A stretch of 22,030 nt of DNA from Lachnospiraceae bacterium UBA3774 (GCA_002369255.1 DFFO01000008.1:10487-32516), one strand, 5' to 3'; positions 7,999 to 15,747 are shown, counted from the first letter of the stretch. Made by a program: numbers and translations. The notes: generated by a model not told the origin, from the sequence alone.

Positions 7999-8034
7999 GC
8001 TTTTTCGGAAAGATTGTCCTCACACTTCCGATAT

Positions 8035-9132
8035 TTAAACGATTATCCCGCCTCCGAGAACCTCGTCTCCGTCGTATATTACTGCGGACTGTCCGGGAGT
8101 GACGGCTCGCTGCGGTTCTTCAAAAATGATTCTCGCACGGTCACTGCCTATAGGCTCTATTATGGCGTCTTGTTCTTTATGCCGATATCTTATTTTGGCT
8201 TTTGCCCTAAATGGCGCTTCCGGCGTTTTTCCGGAAATCCAATTGACGCGCTCGACCGTAACCTCTCTTGCAAACAGATCTTCATTGCTTCCGAGAACAA
8301 CCTCATTGGTATCAATACGAAGTTCCAATACGTAAAGCGGCGCGTCTGACGAAATACCGAGCCCCTTTCTTTGGCCTATTGTATAATGAATGAGGCCTTT
8401 ATGCCTGCCGAGAACGCGTCCGTTTTTGTCTACGAAATTCCCCGGGATCGGTGCTTTTCCCGAATACTTTTCAATGACCTTGGCATAGTTGCCATCCGGA
8501 ACGAAGCAAATGTCCTGGCTGTCGGGTTTGTCAAAATTTACAAAACCGCTCCCTTTCGCGATTTCGCGAACGTCATCTTTTTTCAGCTTGCCGAGAGGAA
8601 AACAAATATGCGCCAGCTGCTCCTGCGTAAGCTGATAGAGCACGTAGCTTTGATCTTTGCTTTCATCCAGGGCTTTTTTCAGAATAAACCTGTCTCCCGT
8701 TTTTTCTATTCTGGCATAATGTCCTGTTACCACGCAATCACAGCCAAGCTCCTGCGCCCGCATATATAGCTTTCCGAATTTCATACAGCGGTTGCATTCG
8801 ATACAAGGGTTTGGCGTTCTAGCGTTTTCATACGACCTTACAAAATCCGCGATAATTGTATTTTCAAATTCTTTGGTGAAATTGAAGACGTAAAAAGGCA
8901 TGCCGAGTCTTGAGGCAACGCTCCTTGCGTCCTCCGCATCGTCCAGGCTGCAGCACGTACGGGTCGGTGTCTGCTCGTCATCTTTTGCATCCCACAGTTT
9001 CATCATGCAGCCGATACATTCGTATCCGGCCTCCTGCATCAGCTTCGCCGCCATGGAGGAGTCCACTCCCCCACTCATGGCGATGAGCGCTTTTGGCTTT
9101 TTATCACGTTTTGTCGAACTGATTGTTTCCAC
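8035..9132 (-). CDS. mnmA: tRNA-specific 2-thiouridylase MnmA
   Basis: The enzyme puts sulfur on U34 of tRNA-Lys, -Glu and -Gln using ATP and a persulfide carrier. The ATP-pyrophosphatase loop is ALIAMSGGVDSS. The two catalytic cysteines are in NPCIECN and in DSQDICF. The tRNA-binding TGHYARI and the IGQRKGLGI segment of the middle domain are also present. The start is uncertain. GTG at 9132 has AAAGAGG ten bases upstream and gives 365 residues, the normal length. A further GTG at 9171 would add 13 residues but has no visible ribosome binding site. No terminator is clear after the stop, and the lysine operon promoter begins 37 bases on. The gene appears to be transcribed alone. Confidence 0.95.
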   Translation of the reverse strand: METISSTKRDKKPKALIAMSGGVDSSMAAKLMQEAGYECIGCMMKLWDAKDDEQTPTRTCCSLDDAEDARSVASRLGMPFYVFNFTKEFENTIIADFVRSYENARTPNPCIECNRCMKFGKLYMRAQELGCDCVVTGHYARIEKTGDRFILKKALDESKDQSYVLYQLTQEQLAHICFPLGKLKKDDVREIAKGSGFVNFDKPDSQDICFVPDGNYAKVIEKYSGKAPIPGNFVDKNGRVLGRHKGLIHYTIGQRKGLGISSDAPLYVLELRIDTNEVVLGSNEDLFAREVTVERVNWISGKTPEAPFRAKAKIRYRHKEQDAIIEPIGSDRARIIFEEPQRAVTPGQSAVIYDGDEVLGGGIIV

Positions 9133-9318
9133 TGATGTAAATCCTCTTTCGGTTGAGGCGCGTTTTAACACGTCCGATACATATTCCGATGCTGCCTATG
9201 GGCAAAATCCGCCGCACAGTGCCGGCATAACCCGGCCATCCTTATTCCTATGTTCCCGCAGAACAAAGCCTTTAATATGATACAATAAATTCCCGAAAAA
9301 TCAAATTTTTTCGGAGAG

Positions 9319-9633
9319 GTGCAGAGCAGCGCACTTTGTCTTCCTCTGCACCTTGGTTTCACTCCGCAAGGCAAGTTTTGGGTGCACGGCAGAGCATTTT
9401 GTCTTCCTCTGCACCTTGGCTTTGCTCCGCAAGGCGAGTTTTGGGTGCACTGCAGAGCATTTTGTCTCCCTGTGCACCCTGGTTTTGCTCCGCAAGGCAA
9501 GTTTTGGGTGCACTGCAGAGCATTTTGTCTCCCTCTGCACCTTGGTTTTGCTCTGCAACGCAAGTTTAGGGTGCACTGCAGAGCACTTTGTCTCCCTGTG
9601 TACCTTGGTTTCACTCCGCAAGACAAAAACAGG
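9319..9633. repeat. Five tandem copies of a 63-bp repeat
   Basis: Copies begin at 9319, 9382, 9445, 9508 and 9571, each exactly 63 bp. A decayed start of a sixth (ATGCAGAGAACGC) begins at 9634. Each copy starts GTGCA and carries TTTTGTCT, CTGCACC, TTGCTCCGCAAGG and AAGTTTTGG; differences are single bases. In copy 1, GTGCAGAG (9319-9326) pairs perfectly with CTCTGCAC (9344-9351). The pairing of GTGCA with TGCAC is kept in most copies. A second small hairpin uses CTTG and CAAG. Because 63 is a multiple of three, several frames on both strands stay open. On the minus strand one reads as a 21-residue repeat around KCSAVHPKLALRS. I see no ribosome binding site for any of these, so I treat it as a minisatellite rather than a gene. 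Confidence 0.95.
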
Positions 9634-10174
9634 ATGCAGAGAACGCAACTTCTTGCCCAAAAAATAAATCCACCCCTGCCTTTAGCCCGTTTGCAAGCTC
9701 CGACAGGTAAGAGTCATTATGGTCTGTACACTGATTTCCAAGTTCAATGTCTACAGAGGGAATTTTGCTGTATGAAGTCTGCGTCAGATCCATTTCTACG
9801 CTCCCGGAGCCCATGATCTTCAGCCCTTTTGTTCTCAGCCCTTCCACAAGCGATTCTCCGAGCCTGTCATCCTCCTGCCATATCGTACTTACGGGGTACA
9901 TGTTTTTGATTCCGTCAGGGACCGCCATATAAAAAATGCCTTTATCATAATCCAGCCCGTCTCCGTCAAAATGTATCGCAATATGATAGTCCGCGATGTT
10001 TTGTAATTTGCTATACGCAAAGCCAGCCGCCTCGATAGGAGAATTGAATCCCGCCTTTTCAAAGTCAGTTTCTTTTTCAGGTATGCTTTTTGTAATCCAT
10101 CTGGCTAAATGGCTTATCAGCGCAGGAATTACAAAAATCAGCATTATTCCCGCAGAAACGGAGGATATGATCAT
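9611..10174 (-). CDS. Truncated N-acetylmuramoyl-L-alanine amidase-like protein, possibly a decayed gene
   Basis: The 187-residue product has a hydrophobic segment at residues 2-26, then a stretch resembling the second half of Amidase_3 enzymes, which cut the peptide from peptidoglycan. IADYHIAIHFDGDG looks like the zinc-ligand SIHxN region, and KIPSVDIELGNQCTDHNDSYLSE looks like the catalytic-glutamate region near the C-terminus. The N-terminal DPGHGG zinc motif is absent, so it is probably inactive or broken. No ribosome binding site precedes the ATG at 10174. Just upstream another frame reads MAAPLFFKQIVNELLHMKD (from 10271) to a stop at 10182 and could be the displaced N-terminus. The stop codon lies inside the last copy of the 63-bp repeat, so the original 3' end may also have been replaced. 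The family call is moderate; the decay is inference. Confidence 0.55.
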   Translation of the reverse strand: MIISSVSAGIMLIFVIPALISHLARWITKSIPEKETDFEKAGFNSPIEAAGFAYSKLQNIADYHIAIHFDGDGLDYDKGIFYMAVPDGIKNMYPVSTIWQEDDRLGESLVEGLRTKGLKIMGSGSVEMDLTQTSYSKIPSVDIELGNQCTDHNDSYLSELANGLKAGVDLFFGQEVAFSASCFCLAE

Positions 10175-10285
10175 AAGCGTTTCAGCGGCGCGGTGGCACT
10201 TTCAGCGCAAACAAATCCTTCATGTGCAGCAGCTCGTTGACGATCTGCTTGAAAAATAGCGGAGCCGCCATACGGACTCGCGCAT

Positions 10286-10321
10286 AAAAACCCTCCTTAC
10301 TTGATGTTCAGTAAGGAGGGT
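10286..10321 (-). terminator. Terminator after the LUD-domain gene
   Basis: A perfect 11-bp stem (10290-10300 with 10311-10321) with a 10-base loop is followed on the minus strand by TTTTT. It lies about 35 bases past the stop of the LUD-domain gene. It separates that transcript from the amidase-like gene. Confidence 0.85.
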
Positions 10322-10355
10322 CCATATTAAAGCAGGCTGGCTTTTTATATCTTTT

Positions 10356-10985
10356 TTAAAATCCCAGCTCGTCGTTTACCAGTATAACGTGTATCCGGCC
10401 GGGGTGTTTTGAATATCTTGTGATAAGGAACTGGCAGCAAATGGTATCCGGAGATTTGCAATCCATACATGCGCCGGTCTTTACACACGGGGTGGAGAGT
10501 CCGAAACGCTGCGCGTTTATCGGCGCGGCCACGTTTCTGGCGCGTTTGATCGCACTGTCAACGTCGCTGCACACCTTGTTCATCCCGATGATCAAAATTA
10601 CTTTTTTAGGGCCGAAGGCTATTGCAGACGTCCTGTTTGCGTTTCCGTCGATATTTACGATGATACCGTCCTGCGTAATCGCATTCGCGCTTGCAAGATA
10701 AACATCCGCGTCGTAAGCCATGAGCATTGCCGCGCGCTTATCTTCAATCTCGTTTCTGTCGATAAAATCATAATCGCCTTGTTTCAGCACGTCCACAAGC
10801 CCGATTTCTGCCGCGCTCATGCAGCCGCCCATCGTCACGCTGCTTCCCTCGCCGATAATCTCAAGCGCAGTTTTTTTTGCTGTTTCTTTATCCGCGGCAA
10901 AATAGCCCTTCATATTTCTGGATTCAAGGCCTTTTATTATCTTTTCGGATAAGAGTTCATTTCTTTTTGTTGTAAATACGTCCAT
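10356..10985 (-). CDS. LUD-domain (DUF162, LutC/YkgG-like) protein
   Basis: The 209-residue protein is a single LUD domain. GSSVTMGGCMSAAEIGLVDVL is the characteristic glycine-rich turn, and ANAITQDGIIVNIDGNANRTSAIAFGP is the most conserved core of the family. The C-terminal part has a cysteine cluster, CVKTGACMDCKSPDTICC, common in stand-alone clostridial members and possibly a metal or Fe-S site (inference). Relatives take part in lactate oxidation (LutABC), but no lutA or lutB is nearby, so that pathway is not supported here. The ATG at 10985 has AGGAG upstream. It lies 65 bases after the FakA-like small gene with no terminator between, so the two are likely co-transcribed. A terminator follows. 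Confidence 0.9.
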   Translation of the reverse strand: MDVFTTKRNELLSEKIIKGLESRNMKGYFAADKETAKKTALEIIGEGSSVTMGGCMSAAEIGLVDVLKQGDYDFIDRNEIEDKRAAMLMAYDADVYLASANAITQDGIIVNIDGNANRTSAIAFGPKKVILIIGMNKVCSDVDSAIKRARNVAAPINAQRFGLSTPCVKTGACMDCKSPDTICCQFLITRYSKHPGRIHVILVNDELGF

Positions 10986-11050
10986 TTGATTTCTCCTGTT
11001 TTAAAAATTTCCGAACAGAAAATTATCCGTAACCGCAAAATGTTTCAGGG

Positions 11051-11344
11051 TCAGCCTTGCTGCCCGTTTGACTGCCTGATCATGTCCTCGACGACTATAT
11101 CATATATTTCACCGACGGAATTGCAGTATTCCAAAATCTTCCAAGGCTCGTTGGTATGAAAATGAATCTTTACCATGTCCTCATCGCCTGCAGCCACAAG
11201 CGAATTGCCCTCAAAATGTCCGAGGATATAATCCGTGATCTCATCCTCGTCCAGATCCTCGTCTCTGCGGTCGATCAGAAGCTGTGTGTCATATCTGTAT
11301 GCAAACTGATCATCCTCTGCGTCAATGCTTTGTATAGGTTCCAT
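11051..11344 (-). CDS. Small free-standing protein resembling the middle domain of FakA (DAK2-type fatty-acid kinase)
   Basis: The 97-residue protein reads YRYDTQLLI, DEDEITDYILGHFEGNSLV, AAGDEDMVKIHFHTNEPWKI and GEIYDIVVEDMIRQ in order. This closely follows the segment between the kinase domain and the FakB-binding domain of FakA/YloV-type proteins (the pattern YCTEFLI, GDSLVVVGDEDLVKVHVHTNDPG, GELxDIKIENMxxQ). The ATP-binding DAK2 domain and the C-terminal domain are missing. The gene looks complete: AAAGGAG lies at the right distance from the ATG at 11344, and the stop is clean. It precedes the LUD-domain gene in the same direction. A role in binding acyl-carrier proteins, or as an evolutionary remnant, is inference. 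Confidence 0.75.
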   Translation of the reverse strand: MEPIQSIDAEDDQFAYRYDTQLLIDRRDEDLDEDEITDYILGHFEGNSLVAAGDEDMVKIHFHTNEPWKILEYCNSVGEIYDIVVEDMIRQSNGQQG

Positions 11345-11375
11345 GTCATTCTCCTTTTTTTGATATTACGCCGCA

Positions 11376-11407
11376 ATTTTATCACAGATTCTCGCAAAAA
11401 AACAGTC
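11376..11407 (-). promoter_or_regulatory. Possible promoter for the FakA-like / LUD gene pair
   Basis: On the minus strand an extended -10, TGA-TAAAAT (11376-11381), lies about 30 bases upstream of the start codon. No -35 with good match is seen; a T-rich stretch sits at the expected distance. The upstream operon ends in a terminator at 11413-11442, so a promoter is expected here. Confidence 0.35.
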
Positions 11408-11412
11408 GGCGC

Positions 11413-11442
11413 AAAAAGCGGCTGCCAAATAAAAGCAGCCGC
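11413..11442 (-). terminator. Terminator ending the ABC export operon
   Basis: An 8-bp GC-rich stem (11418-11425 with 11435-11442), with a 9-base loop, is followed on the minus strand by TTTTT. It begins five bases after the lipoprotein stop codon. Confidence 0.85.
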
Positions 11443-11447
11443 AAAAC

Positions 11448-12584
11448 TCAGTACTGAATCTCGTAAATAAAATCCGCCTTTTCTCCGGTTCCCGGATATA
11501 TATAATTTTCTCCGGCGGCTTTTAGTTCTCTCAGTCTGTCTATAATATCGTCAAAACCCTCTCCCGTTTCATCGGCAAGCTCTTTTATCCCTTTGTCATA
11601 AAACTCTTTTATCCCGTCATATAATGAACTGATCCCGGACGACAAGCCTCCTATCGCTTCTTTTATCGCGCCGCTTGAATTTTTCAGCCCGGACGCGCCC
11701 TCATTAAGCGACGCGGCAAGCTCTTTGGCATTTTTTATATCCTCGTTTCCATCACCGTTTTCAACTATTTTTGACAGAAGCTTGTCAAGGCTGTCTATTC
11801 CGCCGGCAAGCGAATCCACCGTATCCACATAGGCCGTCAGCTTGTCCTTTATATCATTTGCTCCGTCGCTGAGCGCTTTTGCGGCTTTTTTCAGGCTTTT
11901 ACCGGCTTTTTCTAAGTCCGCGATCCCGTCGGATATATCTCCAAGCTCATCTATATCTTCATCCGTAAGATCCTCGGGCGAAATGACGCTTGCTGCGACA
12001 AATGCAAATTCTGTTTTAAAATCCTTCACGTCAGCCTCTATTGTAAAATCCTCAGGGATATCAATATCTTTTGTTCTTTCCCACCCCGACAGTCCGAGAC
12101 TATCTTTCAATCCCGGGAAAGTGGCTCCCATGCAAAGCCATGCGTCTCCCGTCTTTGATACTCTTGCGTTTTGAGCTACAATATTCGAAAAGACCTCTTC
12201 ATCAAGCATCATCACCGTAACTGCGGCAAGAGGAGCCTGAACGCTTTTGTATGCGGTCATATTTTTATATTCAAACCGCATTTTCAGATGACCGCTCTTG
12301 TCTTTTATCTCATCCGCAGTCAGATCCACGCCGTCAAGCTCATATGTTATTTTCAATTCCAAAGGCAGCGGCTCATCTCCGGACACGCTGCCATCCGAAA
12401 AAGTCTTTACATAAACCGTACCTTCGTCTCTTATCTCTACAGACGATATCTGCTCCGGTTTGCTTTCATCTAAGATCTCACTACCGGAAACAGGCTCCGG
12501 TGCGGCAGCGGTCGTCTCATCCTCGCCGCAGGACGTAAGCGTACATGCAATTATCAGCAATATTATTCCGATATATTTTTTCAT
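11448..12584 (-). CDS. Lipoprotein with coiled-coil region, partner of the FtsX-type permease
   Basis: The 378-residue protein has a lipoprotein signal peptide: KK, a hydrophobic stretch at 5-16, and lipobox LTSC with C19 as the lipidated residue. A beta-rich region (about 50-205) precedes a long stretch of heptad-like helices (about 220-350) with repeated patterns such as KALSDGANDI and SLNEGASGL, resembling the spacer of YhgE/Pip-like and MmpL-associated surface proteins. The ATG at 12584 follows the permease stop by 15 bases, so the two are one unit. By analogy with MacA or other periplasmic adaptors it may form an extracytoplasmic part of the transporter, but this is inference and no named family is certain. 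A terminator follows immediately. Confidence 0.85.
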   Translation of the reverse strand: MKKYIGIILLIIACTLTSCGEDETTAAAPEPVSGSEILDESKPEQISSVEIRDEGTVYVKTFSDGSVSGDEPLPLELKITYELDGVDLTADEIKDKSGHLKMRFEYKNMTAYKSVQAPLAAVTVMMLDEEVFSNIVAQNARVSKTGDAWLCMGATFPGLKDSLGLSGWERTKDIDIPEDFTIEADVKDFKTEFAFVAASVISPEDLTDEDIDELGDISDGIADLEKAGKSLKKAAKALSDGANDIKDKLTAYVDTVDSLAGGIDSLDKLLSKIVENGDGNEDIKNAKELAASLNEGASGLKNSSGAIKEAIGGLSSGISSLYDGIKEFYDKGIKELADETGEGFDDIIDRLRELKAAGENYIYPGTGEKADFIYEIQY

Positions 12585-12599
12585 CTGTCACCTCTTTTA

Positions 12600-14936
12600 T
12601 TATTCTACGTTTTTAAGTGCCATATCCATTGGTATTTTGCGGATTTTTCTCATCTCAACGAAAGTTACCAGAACGTATGACGCAAATCCCAAAAGCATTG
12701 TGATATAGCAAAGCTTTGAATCTATCACTAGCGGCAGCCACCCGCTCATCATTTCAAGCATTACCATGTAAAACAACTGTTTGAGCACGAGCATAATGAT
12801 CGGTACGCTGATTATGATCAGCACTATCATTACTGCCGAAGTAGAGTGAAGGTAAATACTGCGTATCTCCTTTTCCGAATATCCGAGGATCTTTGCCATG
12901 GATATGGAATGCTCGTTTTTTTCGATTATTATCTTGATCAAGAAATATATCACGATCAAAAAGATAACTATCGCGAAGACGTTGACTATATCCATCAGGC
13001 CGCCCATTGAGTGCATAAGCTGCCTCGGAACCTTTGTCATCGCGTCAATATCTATAATGCTTCCTATATATGATTCATCAATGTCCGTTATCTTTGTATC
13101 CGAAAAATATCCGCAGAAAAAGTCAGGATCCTGATCAAACATCTCATTTAGCGTTTGACGGTTCATAAAAACCGCCACCGCGCTTTCATAATCGTTTATG
13201 CCTGAAATTTCCAGCGTATAGTATTTGTCTTCATAAGCCTCTTTGAGAGTAAACGTATCTCCGGCTCCGATCCTGTATTTTTCAGCCATAGACGCGGATA
13301 TTATTATTTCTCCGTCCGCGAAATCCCCTTTTACGTATCTGCTGCCGCCTTCAATTCCGTAAAGCGTTATGTCTTCGGTTCTTGCATAATCGCCAAGCGT
13401 GCGCAATGACCACGCGGAGAATTTCTCGGCGTCCGGATTTTCAGTCTCAACAGCTTTCGCAAATCTGAGTCCTTTTATTATTTCATCCAGCTTGTTTTCA
13501 TCCTCACCTGCATAGCTGACAGGAGCGGAAAGGACATACTGATAATTCGCAAAAAGCGAGTCTGTAATCTTTGTCTGGTAATTATTCATCAGATTCGGCA
13601 TTCCCATACCGAAAAGCAGCAAAAGGTCTGCAAACAGCACCCCGGCAAACAGTATCAGATAATTCGGAACATTCTGGAATACGACGCGCAGCTTAAACCT
13701 CGTGATAAAAGGTATGTTCGGGCTGAGGCGGACTGCTTTCTTTTTCTTTTTTGCGTGAAAATCGCGGCGCAAAAACTGTATCGGAGTATGGCGAAGTCCT
13801 CGCCCGAGGATCACCGTATTTACGGCAAGCATAATGACAAGGGGCACAAACGTAGTCATGAAAAAGGCATACGCGCTCCATACCGTTTCATAAGTCGGAA
13901 GGCTGTAGCTGTTGTAATAAAGGGCCGCGCACAAATCCTTAAGCCACGTATAACCCAGCACGTTTCCGATAGCCGCCCCGGCCATGGACACCATGATCGG
14001 AAGCAGCATATAATGAAGCAAAAGCTGCCCTCGCGTATATCCGGTCGCAAGCAAAGTTCCTATTACCGGCGCCTCTTTTGCTATTGTACTTGTCATATTT
14101 ACCGCAAATACAAACGCCAGGATCACAATAATGATATATATCAGCGCTATCATCATAACGCCGTCGCCTTCCAGATCTTCACCGGAAAAGTGAATGGCCT
14201 GGTTCAGATATCCGGGTACAAAATCTTCAAGTCTGATGATTTTTGCCAGCTTTTTGATCAGCTCGTCGGAAACCGCTTTTTCCTCCATATCGTCTTTCGG
14301 AAATTCAAGATATTTCCATGCGTAATTGAAAGTCAGTTCCCTTGCCGGATATGCCGATATCGCCGTATCCGTAATTATACCCACGCCGAATTTCAGCGCG
14401 TCAAACATCATGTCATTATTGTTTTCAAAGAGAGTGCTGTAATCGGAAAGTGCCACCAGGCCTGTAATACGGTAAGTCGCGCCGCCTTCTTCATCAATCG
14501 TCAAATAGTCGCCTATCTTTAAACCGTTGTTGTTTGCATACATTCTGTCTATGGCGGCTTCATCCGGCGCGGATGGCATTGCCCCTTGCATGAGGCATAC
14601 CAAATTTACCTCTTTTCTGGGAGAAAACAAACGGATCCTGCTGCCGTTTGTGAGAGGTTTTTCCAGATAAAACTGTTCGTATATTTTTATTCCGTTTTCT
14701 TCGATAAGTTCTTTTTGTTCGGGACTTACCTGTTTTTTTGCGGTAAAATTTCCGTTTTCAATATTATATTTTTCAAAGCTCTCGTCGTAAGTTTTCAGCA
14801 TGCTTTCATCTGCGACGAGATACCCGGAAAGAAGGCCTACTGAAAAAGTCATCAAAAGGAAAATGATGAGATACTTGGAAAACTCTCCTTTAAGCTCGCG
14901 AAGATACCTTTTTCTTAACGGATTTTTCTTTACCAT
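12600..14936 (-). CDS. FtsX-like ABC transporter permease
   Basis: The 778-residue membrane protein has one N-terminal helix (about 19-40) and a large extracytoplasmic domain (about 41-255). Three helices follow (about 256-280, 305-330, 352-378), forming a first FtsX domain. A further helix lies near 428-448, a second large outside domain reaches to about 640, and a second FtsX domain of three helices runs to the C-terminus. SMAKILGYSEKEIRSIYL is the typical cytoplasmic loop of the family. Such permeases work by mechanotransmission or export with a MacB/LolD-type ATPase rather than classic import. The ATG overlaps the ATPase stop (ATGGTAA), showing translational coupling. The lipoprotein gene follows by 15 bases. 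The substrate is unknown. Confidence 0.93.
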   Translation of the reverse strand: MVKKNPLRKRYLRELKGEFSKYLIIFLLMTFSVGLLSGYLVADESMLKTYDESFEKYNIENGNFTAKKQVSPEQKELIEENGIKIYEQFYLEKPLTNGSRIRLFSPRKEVNLVCLMQGAMPSAPDEAAIDRMYANNNGLKIGDYLTIDEEGGATYRITGLVALSDYSTLFENNNDMMFDALKFGVGIITDTAISAYPARELTFNYAWKYLEFPKDDMEEKAVSDELIKKLAKIIRLEDFVPGYLNQAIHFSGEDLEGDGVMMIALIYIIIVILAFVFAVNMTSTIAKEAPVIGTLLATGYTRGQLLLHYMLLPIMVSMAGAAIGNVLGYTWLKDLCAALYYNSYSLPTYETVWSAYAFFMTTFVPLVIMLAVNTVILGRGLRHTPIQFLRRDFHAKKKKKAVRLSPNIPFITRFKLRVVFQNVPNYLILFAGVLFADLLLLFGMGMPNLMNNYQTKITDSLFANYQYVLSAPVSYAGEDENKLDEIIKGLRFAKAVETENPDAEKFSAWSLRTLGDYARTEDITLYGIEGGSRYVKGDFADGEIIISASMAEKYRIGAGDTFTLKEAYEDKYYTLEISGINDYESAVAVFMNRQTLNEMFDQDPDFFCGYFSDTKITDIDESYIGSIIDIDAMTKVPRQLMHSMGGLMDIVNVFAIVIFLIVIYFLIKIIIEKNEHSISMAKILGYSEKEIRSIYLHSTSAVMIVLIIISVPIIMLVLKQLFYMVMLEMMSGWLPLVIDSKLCYITMLLGFASYVLVTFVEMRKIRKIPMDMALKNVE

Positions 14937-15628
14937 TCCAATTCCCTCGCGGATATTTTGTTTTCGTTTGCGATATTTTTATGTATTACTCCGTCTCTTA
15001 AAGATATCACTCTGTCCGCTATCCGGCCGATTGCTTCATTGTGGGTTACCATCAATATGGTACAGCCGTATTTTTGGTTGACGGCTTCTATGGTTTTTAA
15101 GATCTCTCTCGATGTGGAATAATCCAGCGCTCCGGTAGGTTCGTCGCACAGGAGCAGACCTGGGTTTTTTACGACCGCCCTTCCGATCGAAGTGCGCTGC
15201 TGCTGTCCGCCCGACAATTGATTCGGAAGCTTATCCGCATGCTCTTTTAGTCCCAGTACGCTTAATATCCCGTCCGTATCAAGCGTGTTTTCTCCAAGGT
15301 ATGCCCCGACTTCAATGTTTTCGCGGACAGTCAGGTTCGGAATCAAATTGTACATCTGAAAAACGTATCCGAGATTTTTTCTGCGATACTGCCCAAGTTC
15401 CCTTTCACGCATTTCGGAAACACATTTTCCGTCCGCATACATTTTTCCGCTGTCTGCCCGGTCAATACCCCCTATGATATTTAACAACGTGGATTTGCCT
15501 GAACCTGACGGGCCGAGAAAAACAACAAATTCCCCTTTTTTCACGCTCAAGTCAACGCCATTTAACACCTCAACGCGGTTGTTTTCATCTCCAAATGACT
15601 TTTTGATCTGCTGTAATTCCAAAAACAT
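14930..15628 (-). CDS. ABC transporter ATP-binding protein, LolD/MacB type
   Basis: The 232-residue ATPase has Walker A GPSGSGKST (39-47), Q-loop VFQMYNLIPNLTVRENIE, signature LSGGQQQRTSIGRAV, Walker B LLLCDEPTGALD and switch histidine MVTHNE, so all catalytic parts are present. The closest pattern is the MacB/LolD/YtrE group that pairs with FtsX-like permeases. It is the first gene of a three-gene operon and overlaps the permease gene by seven bases. AGAGGG precedes the ATG at 15628 by about eight bases. A promoter lies at 15688-15716 with a 30-bp palindrome over the start region, so expression is probably repressed by a dimeric regulator. Confidence 0.95.
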   Translation of the reverse strand: MFLELQQIKKSFGDENNRVEVLNGVDLSVKKGEFVVFLGPSGSGKSTLLNIIGGIDRADSGKMYADGKCVSEMRERELGQYRRKNLGYVFQMYNLIPNLTVRENIEVGAYLGENTLDTDGILSVLGLKEHADKLPNQLSGGQQQRTSIGRAVVKNPGLLLCDEPTGALDYSTSREILKTIEAVNQKYGCTILMVTHNEAIGRIADRVISLRDGVIHKNIANENKISARELEW

Positions 15629-15659
15629 CTGCTTTACCCTCTTTTCGTCACGGCTTTTG

Positions 15660-15689
15660 GTTAGCTTCTGCTAATTAGCCTTTGCTAAC
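15660..15689. promoter_or_regulatory. 30-bp palindromic operator of the ABC export operon
   Basis: The palindrome reads GTTAGC, four bases, GCTAATTAGC, four bases, GCTAAC, and is the same on both strands apart from the two spacers. It overlaps the end of the -10 hexamer and the likely transcription start. It can also be read as two adjacent TTAGC-N4-GCTAA sites, similar in style to MarR/SlyA-type half-sites. No candidate regulator gene lies beside it. Confidence 0.75.
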
Positions 15690-15716
15690 TATATCGCTTA
15701 CGGCACATTTTTGCAA
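15688..15716 (-). promoter_or_regulatory. Promoter of the ABC export operon
   Basis: On the minus strand the -35 is TTGCAA (15711-15716), the spacer 17 bases and the -10 TATAGT (15688-15693). The palindromic operator begins at the -10. Confidence 0.7.
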
Positions 15717-15747
15717 GATGTTTTAGGTCTTACGCATAAAATTTCAT

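Noticed and set aside
8001..8034. Hairpin TCGGAA / TTCCGA as terminator of mnmA
   Set aside because: No T-run follows on the minus strand, and it lies just upstream of the lysine operon promoter.
7582..8349. 255-residue plus-strand frame
   Set aside because: It covers the start of lysA, the lysine riboswitch and the end of mnmA in antisense, with no ribosome binding site or recognisable domain.
9250..9275. TGTTC-N5-GAACA inverted repeat as a LexA-type box
   Set aside because: The half-sites are in the opposite order and spacing to a Gram-positive LexA box, and no promoter overlaps it clearly.
9319..9633. CRISPR array
   Set aside because: The 63-bp copies are directly adjacent, with no unique spacers and no cas genes.
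9165..9660. Repeat-encoded frames on the minus strand (153 and 119 residues) with a 21-residue peptide repeat
   Set aside because: Several frames on both strands are equally open because the 63-bp period is a multiple of three. None has a ribosome binding site, and the peptides are low in hydrophobic pattern.
9319..9816. Plus-strand frames through the same repeat
   Set aside because: Same reason: open by periodicity, and the 3' part runs antisense to the amidase-like gene.
13755..14522. 255-residue plus-strand frame
   Set aside because: Fully antisense to the FtsX-like permease; basic, low-complexity product.
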